Shown one piece after another: positions 25,600 through 37,484 of a stretch of DNA of 64,000 nucleotides. Origin of the DNA: Acinetobacter sp. YWS30-1 (lineage in GTDB: Bacteria > Pseudomonadota > Gammaproteobacteria > Pseudomonadales > Moraxellaceae). A program made the position numbers and the translations under genes. The notes under the pieces were generated by a model that worked only from the letters and a program-made list of their open reading frames with translations, ran no database searches and was not told the origin of the DNA. The stretch spans positions 2,418,001 through 2,482,000 of the forward strand of contig NZ_CP114606.1 in assembly GCF_033558715.1 (NCBI RefSeq). Reading direction: 5' to 3'. Each line of letters starts with the position of its first letter. Within the stretch, counting starts at the first letter, position 1.

Positions 25600-26247
25600 A
25601 TGGCTTTTGATTTAGTACAATATTTTGTTGAACAGATAGAAACTCAAAAGCCTGAGCTTCTACAAGGCTATACAAAAGAAGAAAGACGTAAATATATTTC
25701 AGAAATCAATGCTCTCACTTTAGGCAAACTGATTAGCGAATGGCGTAACAATCCGCAAAAAATATATAATGAAATCAAGCATCCAGATAAACTTTATATT
25801 CTGGAAATCGCCCGTCACCTGACTACCCGAGTGGAAAACAAGTCAACTTTACCGAAACCCGAGCTGGAGCAGCTCACGTCTGAAATTTTCCATTTTCAGC
25901 TGACTGAATTGAAGCAGTTACATGATACTGGCAATCATAATCAGACCAGTATCCAAGAGCTGTTGAAAGGACAAATTGAACATTTGTCTGGGCAGGCAGA
26001 TGATTGGGTTTGGACAACAAATAACCTAACAGAACTCAAAGGCTCTAAACCAATTCATGAAGAAGAGCTATCATTAGAAGCATCAATGAAGGAGTTTAGC
26101 CAAATGGTTCATCAAAATAGCCAGCATCATGATATTGAAGAAGTTGCTGTTGTAGAAACACCAACCTGGGCAAAAATCGTTGAGCCAGTGGTTGCGCTTG
26201 CGATTCTTTGGGTATTGATTGAAGCAGTATTACGCGTATTTGCATAA
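25600..26247 (+). CDS. Tail-anchored protein of unknown function
   Basis: 215 residues, 18 bases after sspB and probably in the same operon. I do not recognise a family. Most of it is charged and probably helical ('QIETQKPELLQGYTKEERRKYI', 'ELEQLTSEIFHFQLTELKQL'). The last ~20 residues are one hydrophobic helix ('IVEPVVALAILWVLIEAVLRVF') at the very end, which predicts a tail-anchored inner-membrane protein with a cytoplasmic domain. Ends at a hairpin terminator. Confidence 0.7.
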   Translation: MAFDLVQYFVEQIETQKPELLQGYTKEERRKYISEINALTLGKLISEWRNNPQKIYNEIKHPDKLYILEIARHLTTRVENKSTLPKPELEQLTSEIFHFQLTELKQLHDTGNHNQTSIQELLKGQIEHLSGQADDWVWTTNNLTELKGSKPIHEEELSLEASMKEFSQMVHQNSQHHDIEEVAVVETPTWAKIVEPVVALAILWVLIEAVLRVFA

Positions 26248-26277
26248 CTACTTCAACCTCAAAAATTTAGTTTTACT

Positions 26278-26307
26278 AAAAGCCAATGAGATATTGGCTT
26301 TTTTTAT
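26278..26307 (+). terminator. Rho-independent terminator after the sspA-sspB unit
   Basis: AAAAGCCAAT, short loop, ATTGGCTTTTTTT. Confidence 0.85.
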
Positions 26308-26668
26308 TCTTTAAATTTATTAGAGAATGAAGTGAATCTATTTTTTCAACTGAAATTTTTACCTAATTAGTTCCATAATCCATTCAAAATATTTTATTAC
26401 ATCTTTTAGATTAAGGTGAGATTATAGATTAAAAAATAATCACAGAATCATTTCACATATCCTTAAATAAAAAGATAAACGCATCACATAATTAAAAAGT
26501 ACAAGTTAAAAATTAAGATATAAAGTAAAACATTAAATTTTATATGGTTTTTATTTCAATTGTAATTTACTCCCCCATTTTTATAATGAATTTGAATGAA
26601 AAAGATAATATTCGAACTTCATCAAATACAACTAACGCATCAACTATTTTTATAACAGGGAAATAATT
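26308..26668. other. AT-rich leader region of the GTPase/roadblock cluster
   Basis: No coding sequence is seen in this very AT-rich stretch. It carries the promoter-like element at 26560-26587 and a leader of about 75 bases before the first gene. Confidence 0.5.
26560..26587 (+). promoter_or_regulatory. Putative sigma-70 promoter of the GTPase/roadblock cluster
   Basis: TTGTAA (-35-like, 26560-26565), a 16-base spacer and a consensus TATAAT (-10, 26582-26587), about 80 bases before the first start codon. The preceding 100 bases are almost all A/T and could act as an UP element. Confidence 0.55.
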
Positions 26669-27028
26669 ATGGCTAAGGTAACCTAAGATACACTTACAGA
26701 CATTGATGGTTTCGTTGCTGTAGCATTAGCTGATGGTGAAAGCGGCTTGGCTCTGGCAACTCAAGATGGTGGCAATATCGATCTTGAACTTGCAGCAGCC
26801 GGCAATACAGAAGTGGTTCGCGCAAAACGCCGTGTAGCGAATTCATTAAACCTGAATGACTCGATTGAAGATATTCTGATTACGCTGGGCAAGCAATATC
26901 ATCTCATTCGCCCACTCGAAAAGAATAACAATGTATTCCTGTATCTTGTACTGGATCGTTCTAAAGCAAACCTGGCTATGGCTCGTCATGAGCTTAAATC
27001 TTTTGAACAAGGTTTAGACTTTAGCTAA
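26669..27028 (+). pseudogene. Roadblock/LC7-type protein 1, stop at codon 6
   Basis: From the ATG at 26669 (GGGA eight to nine bases upstream) the frame reads M-A-K-V-T-stop, then continues open for 113 codons: '[26 protein letters not shown]...' to '...[16 protein letters not shown]'. '[19 protein letters not shown]', '[36 protein letters not shown]' and the final helix match the roadblock/LC7 fold, which dimerises and acts on small GTPases. The stop (TAA at 26684) may be a mutated CAA. The only later in-frame start is a TTG at 26747, which would delete the first strand. So this copy is probably not functional unless read through or mis-sequenced. It heads a four-gene unit. Confidence 0.75.
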
Positions 27029-27039
27029 TACACAGTTTT

Positions 27040-27065
27040 CCCCTTTATTTCATGTAATAAAGGGG
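27040..27065 (+). promoter_or_regulatory. Strong intercistronic hairpin in the GTPase/roadblock cluster
   Basis: CCCCTTTATT, loop TCATGT, AATAAAGGGG: a perfect 10-bp stem with no T-run after it. It lies between the first and second genes and may protect the upstream mRNA or partly terminate, giving more of the first product than of the others. Confidence 0.6.
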
Positions 27066-27115
27066 ATCCTTATGCGCTTCACCCAATAAAATATAAACTT
27101 TAATCGAGACTTAAA

Positions 27116-28092
27116 ATGCATAGGCATTATATTCATATTGGAATAGCAGGTTTAAGTATTCACGATGCAGATAAACTAAAAAAACTTTACAACACATCAT
27201 TCCTGACCATTTTATCCTGCAATGGAACACTGCTTCCGATCCTCATCTCGATTGCCTGTTGGTGTATGAATACTTTCTTGAAACAGAGGGTATTCAACGT
27301 GTTCTCAAAAACCAAAAATGCCCTTATTTATGCATTTCTAAAAATACTCAATACTCGAACCAGATTATAAATAATACGCTCGCTTTACCCCTGCAAAATA
27401 CACAAAATCTCAAGCACTGGTTTGAGCAAAACGTCCTAAATTCAGAAATTACCTCAGAAATAGAAGAACCTATATTTTCAGCCCCCATTCAGATCCAGCA
27501 ATCTTCTGACCATCCTTACACCATTAACTTTTTTAAAGAGATGCTGCATCCTGAAAAAGGTAAATTACATCTCTATGATCAGCATGGCACCATTGCCATT
27601 ATTGACTCAGCAAAAAACCTGGCCTGGTTAAACAAAGACCGGGCTGAAACTGGCACAGACTTTTCTTTTCAATATGACTTCGCATCTACTAGCGACCTCT
27701 TAAAAGTGACACGTAGAGAAACGCAGATTCTCCAAGACTGGTTATGGAATTTTTTCTGGAACTCGCCTAGTTTTGCTCAGATCGCACCTGAAGATGGTCA
27801 TTATAAAATTCATTACTGGCCAAAGCCGGCTCATCCGCTGCATAAAAAACGTATTTTTCAGATATCAGCCTGTTTTATTCAAGGGGCTAAAATTTCAAAA
27901 ATTGCTGAACAACATGCAATTTCTTTACTCACGCTTCGACAATTTATCGCAGCCAGTATGGCTTCAGGAAATATTGAAAAAATTAATGCTTGGGAAAGTC
28001 GCTATCGCACCACTGAGCCAGTTGAAAGAATAGAACAGCAAAATTTCATTAAAAGCTTTTTTGGAAAGCTTCGATTTAAATTTGGATTTTAA
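27116..28092 (+). pseudogene. Unknown two-part protein with C-terminal helix-turn-helix-like segment, frameshifted
   Basis: Two frames join into one sensible protein of about 325 residues if one A is added to the seven A's at 27178-27184. 'MHRHYIHIGIAGLSIHDADKLKK' then continues 'TLQHIIPDHFILQWNTASDP', 'HLDCLLVYEYFLETEGIQRVL' and on to '...KSFFGKLRFKFGF'. The N-terminal ~110 residues look like a degenerate receiver-type alpha/beta domain. Near the C-terminus 'AKISKIAEQHAISLLTLRQFIAASMASGNIEKI' has the shape of a winged-helix or helix-turn-helix. I do not recognise the family. It lies between a roadblock gene and the GTPase gene, the place held by the winged-helix-like DUF742 protein in Streptomyces conservons; that comparison is an analogy. 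Confidence 0.65.
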
Positions 28093-28106
28093 TAAAGTAA
28101 ATACTT

Positions 28107-28649
28107 ATGATTTTACAACAATATAAAATCGTTTTTGCGGGCTCCATGGGCGCAGGTAAAACAGCCGCGATACGTTCATTATCTGATATACCAGTGTTAC
28201 TCACTGAGGCACTGAATACTGACGACCGCAGCCATACAAAAATGGAAACCACGGTAGGAATCGATTATGGTGAGATCACATTAGAAGATGGAACCAAAAT
28301 TGGCCTGTATGGGACGCCTGGACAAAGTCGCTTTGACTTTATCTGGCCTGTCATCTGTCAAGGCGCACTAGGTGCCATTATCCTTATTGATCATACAGTG
28401 AGTGATCCGATCCAAGAACTGGAAAGCTATATCGAAGTATTCCAGGAATATACCCATAATATTGCCATTGGGATTACGCACAGTGATCTTGAAAGCCCTC
28501 ATTTTACCCAGATTTATAAGGACTGGCTGATCCAGCAGGATCTCTATACCCCCCTCTTTTTTGTAGATGCTCGTCAAAAAGACGACATCTTGCTTCTCTT
28601 AGAAGCCCTCATTACTTCAATCGAAGTCAACCATAACCTCATGAGCTAA
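28107..28649 (+). CDS. MglA/conservon-type small GTPase
   Basis: 180 residues. The P-loop is 'GSMGAGKTA' (12-20). A switch-I-like Thr lies in 'METTVGIDYGEI', and the G3 region is 'LYGTPGQSRFDF' (about 68-78), where the usual Asp of D-T-x-G-Q is replaced by Gly. G4 is 'THSD' instead of N/T-K-x-D. The Gln/Arg/Phe after G3 matches the MglA and CvnD group ('PGQ.RF'). Such GTPases are controlled by roadblock proteins and set cell-pole or signalling states. The cluster encodes roadblock proteins on both sides. The start is 14 bases after the preceding stop, and the next gene follows after 10. Confidence 0.85.
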   Translation: MILQQYKIVFAGSMGAGKTAAIRSLSDIPVLLTEALNTDDRSHTKMETTVGIDYGEITLEDGTKIGLYGTPGQSRFDFIWPVICQGALGAIILIDHTVSDPIQELESYIEVFQEYTHNIAIGITHSDLESPHFTQIYKDWLIQQDLYTPLFFVDARQKDDILLLLEALITSIEVNHNLMS

Positions 28650-28659
28650 GGATTAAAGC

Positions 28660-29073
28660 ATGCTTACTATACAAGAAAGACGTCAAGCCCCCGAAGCCCT
28701 CGTTCAGCATGCCAAACAGCAAATTCAGGAGATCATTAGCAATGTTCGTGGCGTATATTATGTAATGGTCTGCTCAACAGATGGGTTTGAATTGGCCACA
28801 ATTCATAAGAAAGACAACTATAACAATAGCAAGCTTGCTGCTGTGAGTAGCTCGATTTTAGCGATGGTTTCTGCATTTACTAAAGAGATCCATCTTACTG
28901 GCTGTCAGAGCATTACTTTGGATGCAGAAAATGGTAAAGCCATTTTGACAGCGGTTGCAGCACCGAAACACCCTCTTATTCTGGTCACTTTAGCCGAAAA
29001 AGATATTTTATTGGGTCAGGCCCTGTATATGCTGAAGAATGCCACACAATCCATTATCGCTGCAGATCAATAA
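28660..29073 (+). CDS. Roadblock/LC7-domain protein 2
   Basis: 137 residues, intact. An N-terminal helix is followed by the roadblock core 'IISNVRGVYYVMVCSTDGFELATI', 'SKLAAVSSSILAMVSAFTKEIHL', 'SITLDAENGKAILTAVAAPKHPLILVTLAEKDILLGQALYML'. This is the MglB/CvnB-like type expected to bind the adjacent GTPase as a GAP or scaffold. It is the last gene of the cluster. Three bases after the stop an IS3-family element separates it from its terminator at 30398. Confidence 0.87.
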   Translation: MLTIQERRQAPEALVQHAKQQIQEIISNVRGVYYVMVCSTDGFELATIHKKDNYNNSKLAAVSSSILAMVSAFTKEIHLTGCQSITLDAENGKAILTAVAAPKHPLILVTLAEKDILLGQALYMLKNATQSIIAADQ

Positions 29074-29121
29074 ATATGTCTTGTCCTGAAATAGATTGAC
29101 AGTATTCCACTTCAAACCGAG

Positions 29122-29931
29122 TTAAGCAATTAGCTCGGTTTTAGTTTGCTCATACGTCTGATTCGGGGTGTTCATATTTAAACTTAAATGTGGTCTATAG
29201 CAATTATAAATCATAATAGATTCCGCAATTAAGTGATCTAACTCCTTCATGGTTTGACATCGTGTAATTAAAAACTCCTGCTTTAATATTCCATTAATCC
29301 GCTCTGCTAATGCATTCTGGTAACAGTCTCCTCCATCTGTCATAGAAGGACATACCCCATAATGGCGTAATGCCGATTGATATAGTTCAGAGCAATACTG
29401 AGAGCCTCTGTCTGAATGATGAATCATCCTTGTCGCTCGATCCGTCACATGCTGCATCGCCATATGTAGAGCCTGCACAACATTCTCCGCACGCATATCA
29501 TTCGATAACTTATAACCTTTAATCTGACGGGTATAAGCATCTGTCACTAAGGATAAATAATGTACGCCTTCAGCACTCTCAACATAAGTAATATCACTAA
29601 CAAAGACTTCGTTGGCTTGCACTGCTGAATAATCCTTTAATAAATTTGGATGCTTCTTCATCCAATGCTTGCTATCCGTAGTTTTTGTATAGCGACGCTT
29701 GGGGCGAATCAATAAATTATGCTCTTTCAATATTTTAAATAACTGATCCCGTCCACACTTTAAACCACGCTGCAACAATTTGCCTTTAATAAGCCAATAC
29801 AGCTTACGTGTTCCGATACTTGGCATGAGACAACGATATTCCATAACCAACTCAAGTATTTGTTCAGTTGCTTGTGCAGTCATTTGAGCACGTTTTTCTG
29901 CTTGATAATAAGCTTGTCGGGTGATTCCCAA
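29122..29931 (-). CDS. IS3-family transposase OrfB (integrase domain)
   Basis: 269 residues counted from a TTG. HTH_21-like N-terminus 'RQAYYQAEKRAQ ... IGTRKLYWLIKG', then an rve integrase core with the DDE triad: 'VFVSDITYVE' (D), 'IHHSDRGSQYCS' (D) and 'NALAERINGILKQE' (E). The frame stays open upstream of the TTG ('...SQRRLSVSSYCQWLGITRQ') across the end of orfA. So the active protein is probably an OrfAB fusion made by -1 ribosomal frameshifting near the end of orfA, as in other IS3 elements. Confidence 0.9.
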   Translation of the reverse strand: MGITRQAYYQAEKRAQMTAQATEQILELVMEYRCLMPSIGTRKLYWLIKGKLLQRGLKCGRDQLFKILKEHNLLIRPKRRYTKTTDSKHWMKKHPNLLKDYSAVQANEVFVSDITYVESAEGVHYLSLVTDAYTRQIKGYKLSNDMRAENVVQALHMAMQHVTDRATRMIHHSDRGSQYCSELYQSALRHYGVCPSMTDGGDCYQNALAERINGILKQEFLITRCQTMKELDHLIAESIMIYNCYRPHLSLNMNTPNQTYEQTKTELIA

Positions 29932-29954
29932 CCACTGACAATAACTTGAAACGC

Positions 29955-30344
29955 TTAGTCTTCTTTGGCTTTGCCAATCTTTGAAACGTGCTCGGTATAC
30001 TTTTTTCCAAGATCAGTCCCACATTCTTTATCAATGTGATAAATCACATCCTGAATAAATTCAGTTTTAAGCTTTTCTGCGGCTAACTGCTTTTCTAATT
30101 GGCGGATTCGTTGTTGGGGGGTTAATTGGCGTTTAGAAGAAGTCGGCATATTCGAAGTCCAGTCCTGTTGTCCGTGCTTGCGTAACCATACCAGCACAGT
30201 TGATCTTCCTTGAATACCATATTTTGCCTGAGCTTGTTTATAAGTAATTTGCCCTTTTTCTACTTCATGTACAACCATCATTTTAAAGGCGAAGCTATAA
30301 TCACGTTGTGTGCGTTTAACTCGTTGTTCTTGTGCATGTTCCAT
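29955..30344 (-). CDS. IS3-family transposase OrfA (helix-turn-helix)
   Basis: 129 residues. The HTH_Tnp_1-like segment is 'DYSFAFKMMVVHEVEKGQITYKQAQAKYGIQGRSTVLVWLRKHG'. A leucine-zipper-like coiled coil follows ('PQQRIRQLEKQLAAEKLKTEFIQDVI'). It recognises the element ends. The downstream orfB frame overlaps its last codons in the -1 frame. Confidence 0.9.
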   Translation of the reverse strand: MEHAQEQRVKRTQRDYSFAFKMMVVHEVEKGQITYKQAQAKYGIQGRSTVLVWLRKHGQQDWTSNMPTSSKRQLTPQQRIRQLEKQLAAEKLKTEFIQDVIYHIDKECGTDLGKKYTEHVSKIGKAKED

Positions 30345-30397
30345 AAAATAAGTCTCTTAAGGTGTAAACTTATTTCAGGACGGGACAATAGATAGAT

Positions 30398-30430
30398 TCA
30401 AAAAGGCTTAAATTTATTTAAGCCTTTTTC
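30398..30430. terminator. Bidirectional terminator, originally of the GTPase/roadblock cluster
   Basis: AAAAAGGCTTAAA, short loop, TTTAAGCCTTTTT. It would follow the roadblock protein 2 gene directly if the IS3 element were absent; it also faces the rRNA operon end. Confidence 0.8.
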
Positions 30431-30448
30431 TATTTCATCTTTATTTCA

Positions 30449-30488
30449 CGCATAAAAAAAGCCCCCTGCATGAGCAGAGGGCTTTTGG
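30449..30488 (-). terminator. Terminator of the rRNA operon
   Basis: Read on the minus strand: AGCCCTCTGC, short loop, GCAGGGGGCT, then seven T's. It lies just after the 5S gene. Confidence 0.85.
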
Positions 30489-30495
30489 AATAATG

Positions 30496-30610
30496 AGCTG
30501 GCGATGACTTACTCTCACATGGGAGACCCCACACTACCATCAGCGCTAAGAGGTTTCACTTCTGAGTTCGGGAAGGGATCAGGTGGTTCACTCTTGCTAT
30601 GGTCGCCAGC
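30496..30610 (-). rRNA. rrf: 5S ribosomal RNA
   Basis: About 115 nt. On the minus strand it starts GCTGGCGACCATAGCAAGAG and ends with the complementary GTCATCGCCAGC, forming helix I. The internal 'CCGAACTCAGAAGTGAAAC' segment is typical of 5S rRNA. Ends are estimated to within a few bases. Confidence 0.95.
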
Positions 30611-30851
30611 ACAACTGGTATGCTTACTCGCTATGGTCTTATTTACGTTGCTTGCGCTTCGTTTGCCTAGCTTTCTTCAAATAGAATGCATTAACAGATG
30701 TATCTGAGTTCTTGCGAGTAGAACTAAGCAGTGCTTAATTATACTCTCATTTGTTCGATTAGCTTAACTAAATCAAGTTTTTGTCTGATCGTTAGATCAA
30801 TATGAAATCAATTGATGCTTTATATACAACTGCTTGGGTGTTGTATAGTCA
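30611..30851. other. 23S-5S spacer
   Basis: About 240 bases with no gene or tRNA. The part beside 23S (about 30829-30854) pairs with the 23S leader to form the processing stem. Confidence 0.6.

Positions 30852-30854
<3 letters not shown>
30829..30854 (-). repeat. 23S processing stem, 3' arm
   Basis: CTTGACTATACAAC-ACCCAAGCAG on the minus strand is complementary to the segment at about 33731-33754 upstream of 23S, forming the long stem that RNase III cleaves. Confidence 0.75.
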
Positions 30855-33730
<2,876 letters not shown>

Positions 33731-33735
<5 letters not shown>

Positions 33736-33754
33736 TATACAACCCCAAACAGTC
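33731..33754 (-). repeat. 23S processing stem, 5' arm
   Basis: On the minus strand ACTGTTTGGGG-TTGTATAGTCAAG pairs with the 3' flank at 30829-30854. Confidence 0.75.
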
Positions 33755-34211
33755 GTTCATCCCTACAAGTAGGATAAACAACATAATCAACCAATCACTC
33801 AGTTAATTACACAGTTAGAGTCTCGTGAACTTAATCACTGTACAGCTTCAATTAGATTCATATACCAAAACGCTTGATTCAGTTAATTTCGCTAGTTCTC
33901 ATTCAATCACTTCAACAATCAATCTTGCGATCTCCTGTTTCCGCTCTTTCATGAGTATGAACAAATTATTTCAACTCAAATATATTCTGTTAATGATTTA
34001 ATGCATCCTCGTCGGATTGCATTACTGTGATAAATCACAGAGATTATCAAGTGGTGCGTATCTTAACGCTTCTACTTGTTAATCTCTAGGATCTAAACAC
34101 TTGATCGCTTAGGAACTAAACATTCACACCACTGTATGATCACATACTGCGCGAAGCGTAGCTTCTTGCTTAAATTTCAAGGAAAAACGTTGTTTTTCTG
34201 GTCTTGAAATT
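33736..34211. other. tRNA-Ala to 23S spacer
   Basis: About 476 bases, transcribed on the minus strand, with no further tRNA. Apart from the 23S processing arm beside 23S I see no feature I can name. Confidence 0.6.
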
Positions 34212-34287
34212 TGGTGGAGACTAGGAGAGTCGAACTCCTGACCTCCTGCGTGCAAAGCAGGCGCTCTACCAACTAAGCTAAGTCCCC
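34212..34287 (-). tRNA. tRNA-Ala(UGC)
   Basis: 76 nt including an encoded CCA. Starts GGGGACTTAGCTTAGTTGG; the anticodon loop TTTGCAC holds TGC; T-arm GTTCGACTC. It is the second tRNA in the 16S-23S spacer. Confidence 0.97.
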
Positions 34288-34334
34288 AGCTTATCAATTA
34301 AGTCAATGTTTCTGATTTTCTGTTTTCTGGCAGA

Positions 34335-34411
<77 letters not shown>

Positions 34412-34425
34412 TCAGATACATCGTC

Positions 34426-34454
34426 ATGAAGAACAACTTGTTGTGGATTCTTAC
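34426..34454 (-). repeat. 16S processing stem, 3' arm
   Basis: On the minus strand GTAAGAATCCACAACAAG followed by TTGTTCTTCAT, complementary with small bulges to 36141-36169 upstream of 16S. This is the RNase III processing stalk. Confidence 0.8.
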
Positions 34455-34472
34455 CAATCGTCAATCTTTCGT

Positions 34473-36009
<1,537 letters not shown>

Positions 36010-36140
36010 AAAATCATTTCGAACTTTATAAGTAAAGTTCTTAAACTTGGCTCATCAATTTTCTGACTTAAATTTCGCTCAAATAAACTTCGAGTAATTT
36101 AAACCAATCAATCAATGAAAATAATTTCGATCAATCAACC

Positions 36141-36169
36141 AGTAAAAATCCACACAAGTTGTTCTTCAT
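36141..36169 (-). repeat. 16S processing stem, 5' arm
   Basis: On the minus strand ATGAAGAACAACTTGT followed by GTGGATTTTTACT pairs with 34426-34454. Confidence 0.8.
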
Positions 36170-36220
36170 AATCTCTTAATGATCTTCTTGCTACTTCGTC
36201 AGTAGCAAGCTAGGTCGGCT

Positions 36221-36290
36221 ATATTACTCTCTATCTCTAGAAAGTCAACCAGTAATGAAAATTATTTTTAAACTTTCTTTCTAAAACCTA
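36221..36290 (-). promoter_or_regulatory. rRNA operon promoter with UP-element-like tract
   Basis: On the minus strand: TTGACT (-35, 36243-36248), a 16-base spacer, TAATAT (-10, 36221-36226), then GC-rich GCCGACC, a discriminator-like segment. Upstream (36252-36290) is an almost pure A/T tract, as in strong stable-RNA promoters. It lies about 210 bases before the 16S 5' end. Confidence 0.75.
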
Positions 36291-36557
36291 ACTCAACCAT
36301 TTCATGCTAAGTTACTGTTTTATCAGAAGTTTTAATCTTCATCACCGCCGATGGATGTGCATTCTACAGCATTTCAGAGGGCTTGCAATACCTTTTTCAA
36401 ATAAATCTTACCGCATGTCTAATTTTTAGCCTTTTATGAAGTTTTTATTCATTTATTATACAATTTTGCTTAAATTACGCCTATTCCTAGTAATACAGTT
36501 TATTATTCCGGGTTAAACAACGCCACTATACTCAGAACAAGGCTTTGGGGTTTCCTT

Positions 36558-37472
36558 ATGCATCGCTCTATTTATTTATCTTTATGCTTATTTTCTTTGG
36601 CCTCTAGCCCATTAATTTTTGCTGAAGACACTACTCAGTCTGAACAGACTGAAATAGAAACTGAATCTTCTACTACTGCTACGGTTCCACTCAGAGAAAA
36701 AATATCTTCTAAAGTGAGTCACCTGCAAACCCAGCTAAAAGTCGATGCTAGCGCTGCACAGGCTGAAGAAGTTAAAGATCCTTTCCAGGGCTGGAATAGA
36801 AAGGTGTATCAATTTAATGATGCAATCGATCAGGCAGTTGTTCGCCCCATTGCGGTTCAGTATCAGGAAAAGGTTCCTCAAGATGTGCGTGGCAGCTATA
36901 CCCAGTTCCGTAGCAATTTAGGTGAACCATGGAATGCGGTAAACCAGTTGATTCAGGGCCGTCCTGCTCGTGCAGCAAAATCTTTGGGCCGTTTTACCCT
37001 TAATACCTTAACTACTTTAGGTCTGGCAGACCCAGCCCGTCGTCTGGGACTGGATCATGAAGATGAAAAGTTCGGGATTACGCTAGGTTATTACGGTGTA
37101 CCTTCCGGTCCTTATGTGATGTTACCGTTCCTAGGCCCAAGTTCTGTGCGTGATACTTTCGGTATGGCAGTCGATAGCCAGACCCGTCCACAGAAATATA
37201 TTCTTGAAGATGATGAAGGCTTGTATTGGGGTGATCAATTCTGGCGTGCAATTGATAATCGTGCAGAATTACTTGATATTGAAGGTGTGTTAACAGGTGA
37301 TCGTTATGCACAAATTCGCGATATTTATTTGCAACGTACCAATTATATGATCGCCCAGAAAAAAGGTCTGGAACAGGAATCTTTATTCCTTGAAGATGAC
37401 TTCGATGATGAAAATCTTGAAGATGAATCTTTCGATGAAAATGAGACTGAATCTTCTAGTGATGACCTTTGA
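36558..37472 (+). CDS. mlaA: MlaA (VacJ) outer-membrane phospholipid-retrieval protein
   Basis: 304 residues. The MlaA core is complete: 'DPFQGWNRKVYQFNDAIDQAVVRPIAVQYQ', 'VPQDVRGSYTQFRSNLGEPWNAVNQLIQGR', 'RFTLNTLTTLGLADPARRLGLDHEDEKFGITLGYYGVPSGPYVMLPFLGPSSVRD'. It removes phospholipids from the outer leaflet and passes them to MlaC. The usual lipobox is missing: the signal sequence ends 'SSPLIFA|ED', suggesting signal peptidase I cleavage. The C-terminus has an extra acidic, low-complexity tail ('DDFDDENLEDESFDENETES'). Confidence 0.93.
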   Translation: MHRSIYLSLCLFSLASSPLIFAEDTTQSEQTEIETESSTTATVPLREKISSKVSHLQTQLKVDASAAQAEEVKDPFQGWNRKVYQFNDAIDQAVVRPIAVQYQEKVPQDVRGSYTQFRSNLGEPWNAVNQLIQGRPARAAKSLGRFTLNTLTTLGLADPARRLGLDHEDEKFGITLGYYGVPSGPYVMLPFLGPSSVRDTFGMAVDSQTRPQKYILEDDEGLYWGDQFWRAIDNRAELLDIEGVLTGDRYAQIRDIYLQRTNYMIAQKKGLEQESLFLEDDFDDENLEDESFDENETESSSDDL

Positions 37473-37484
37473 AACCTAAGCTCA

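Larger units (their letters stand above)
29077..30387 (-). mobile_element. IS3-family insertion sequence (1311 bp)
   Basis: Terminal inverted repeats begin TGTC: left TGTCTTGTCCTGAAATA, right (read inward) TGTCCCGTCCTGAAATA, each continuing with partial identity. A 3-bp direct repeat ATA flanks the element (29074-29076 and 30388-30390), as usual for several IS3 subgroups. It carries orfA and orfB on the minus strand. It lies exactly between the stop of roadblock protein 2 and that operon's terminator. Confidence 0.88.
36010..36557. other. 548-base divergent region between the rRNA operon and mlaA
   Basis: No coding sequence is seen. It contains the 16S processing arm (36141-36169), the rRNA promoter (36221-36290) and, further right, the AT-rich upstream region of mlaA. 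A TATAAT-like match near 36457 on the minus strand lacks a convincing -35. Confidence 0.55.

Noticed and set aside
18710-29076. A composite transposon formed by the IS elements at 18.7 kb and 29.1 kb
   Set aside because: The elements are of different families with unrelated ends, each has its own target duplication, and the genes between are core housekeeping genes.
36430-36480. Second rRNA promoter on the minus strand with TATAAT near 36457
   Set aside because: No acceptable -35 hexamer at 16-18 bases; the match is expected by chance in AT-rich sequence.
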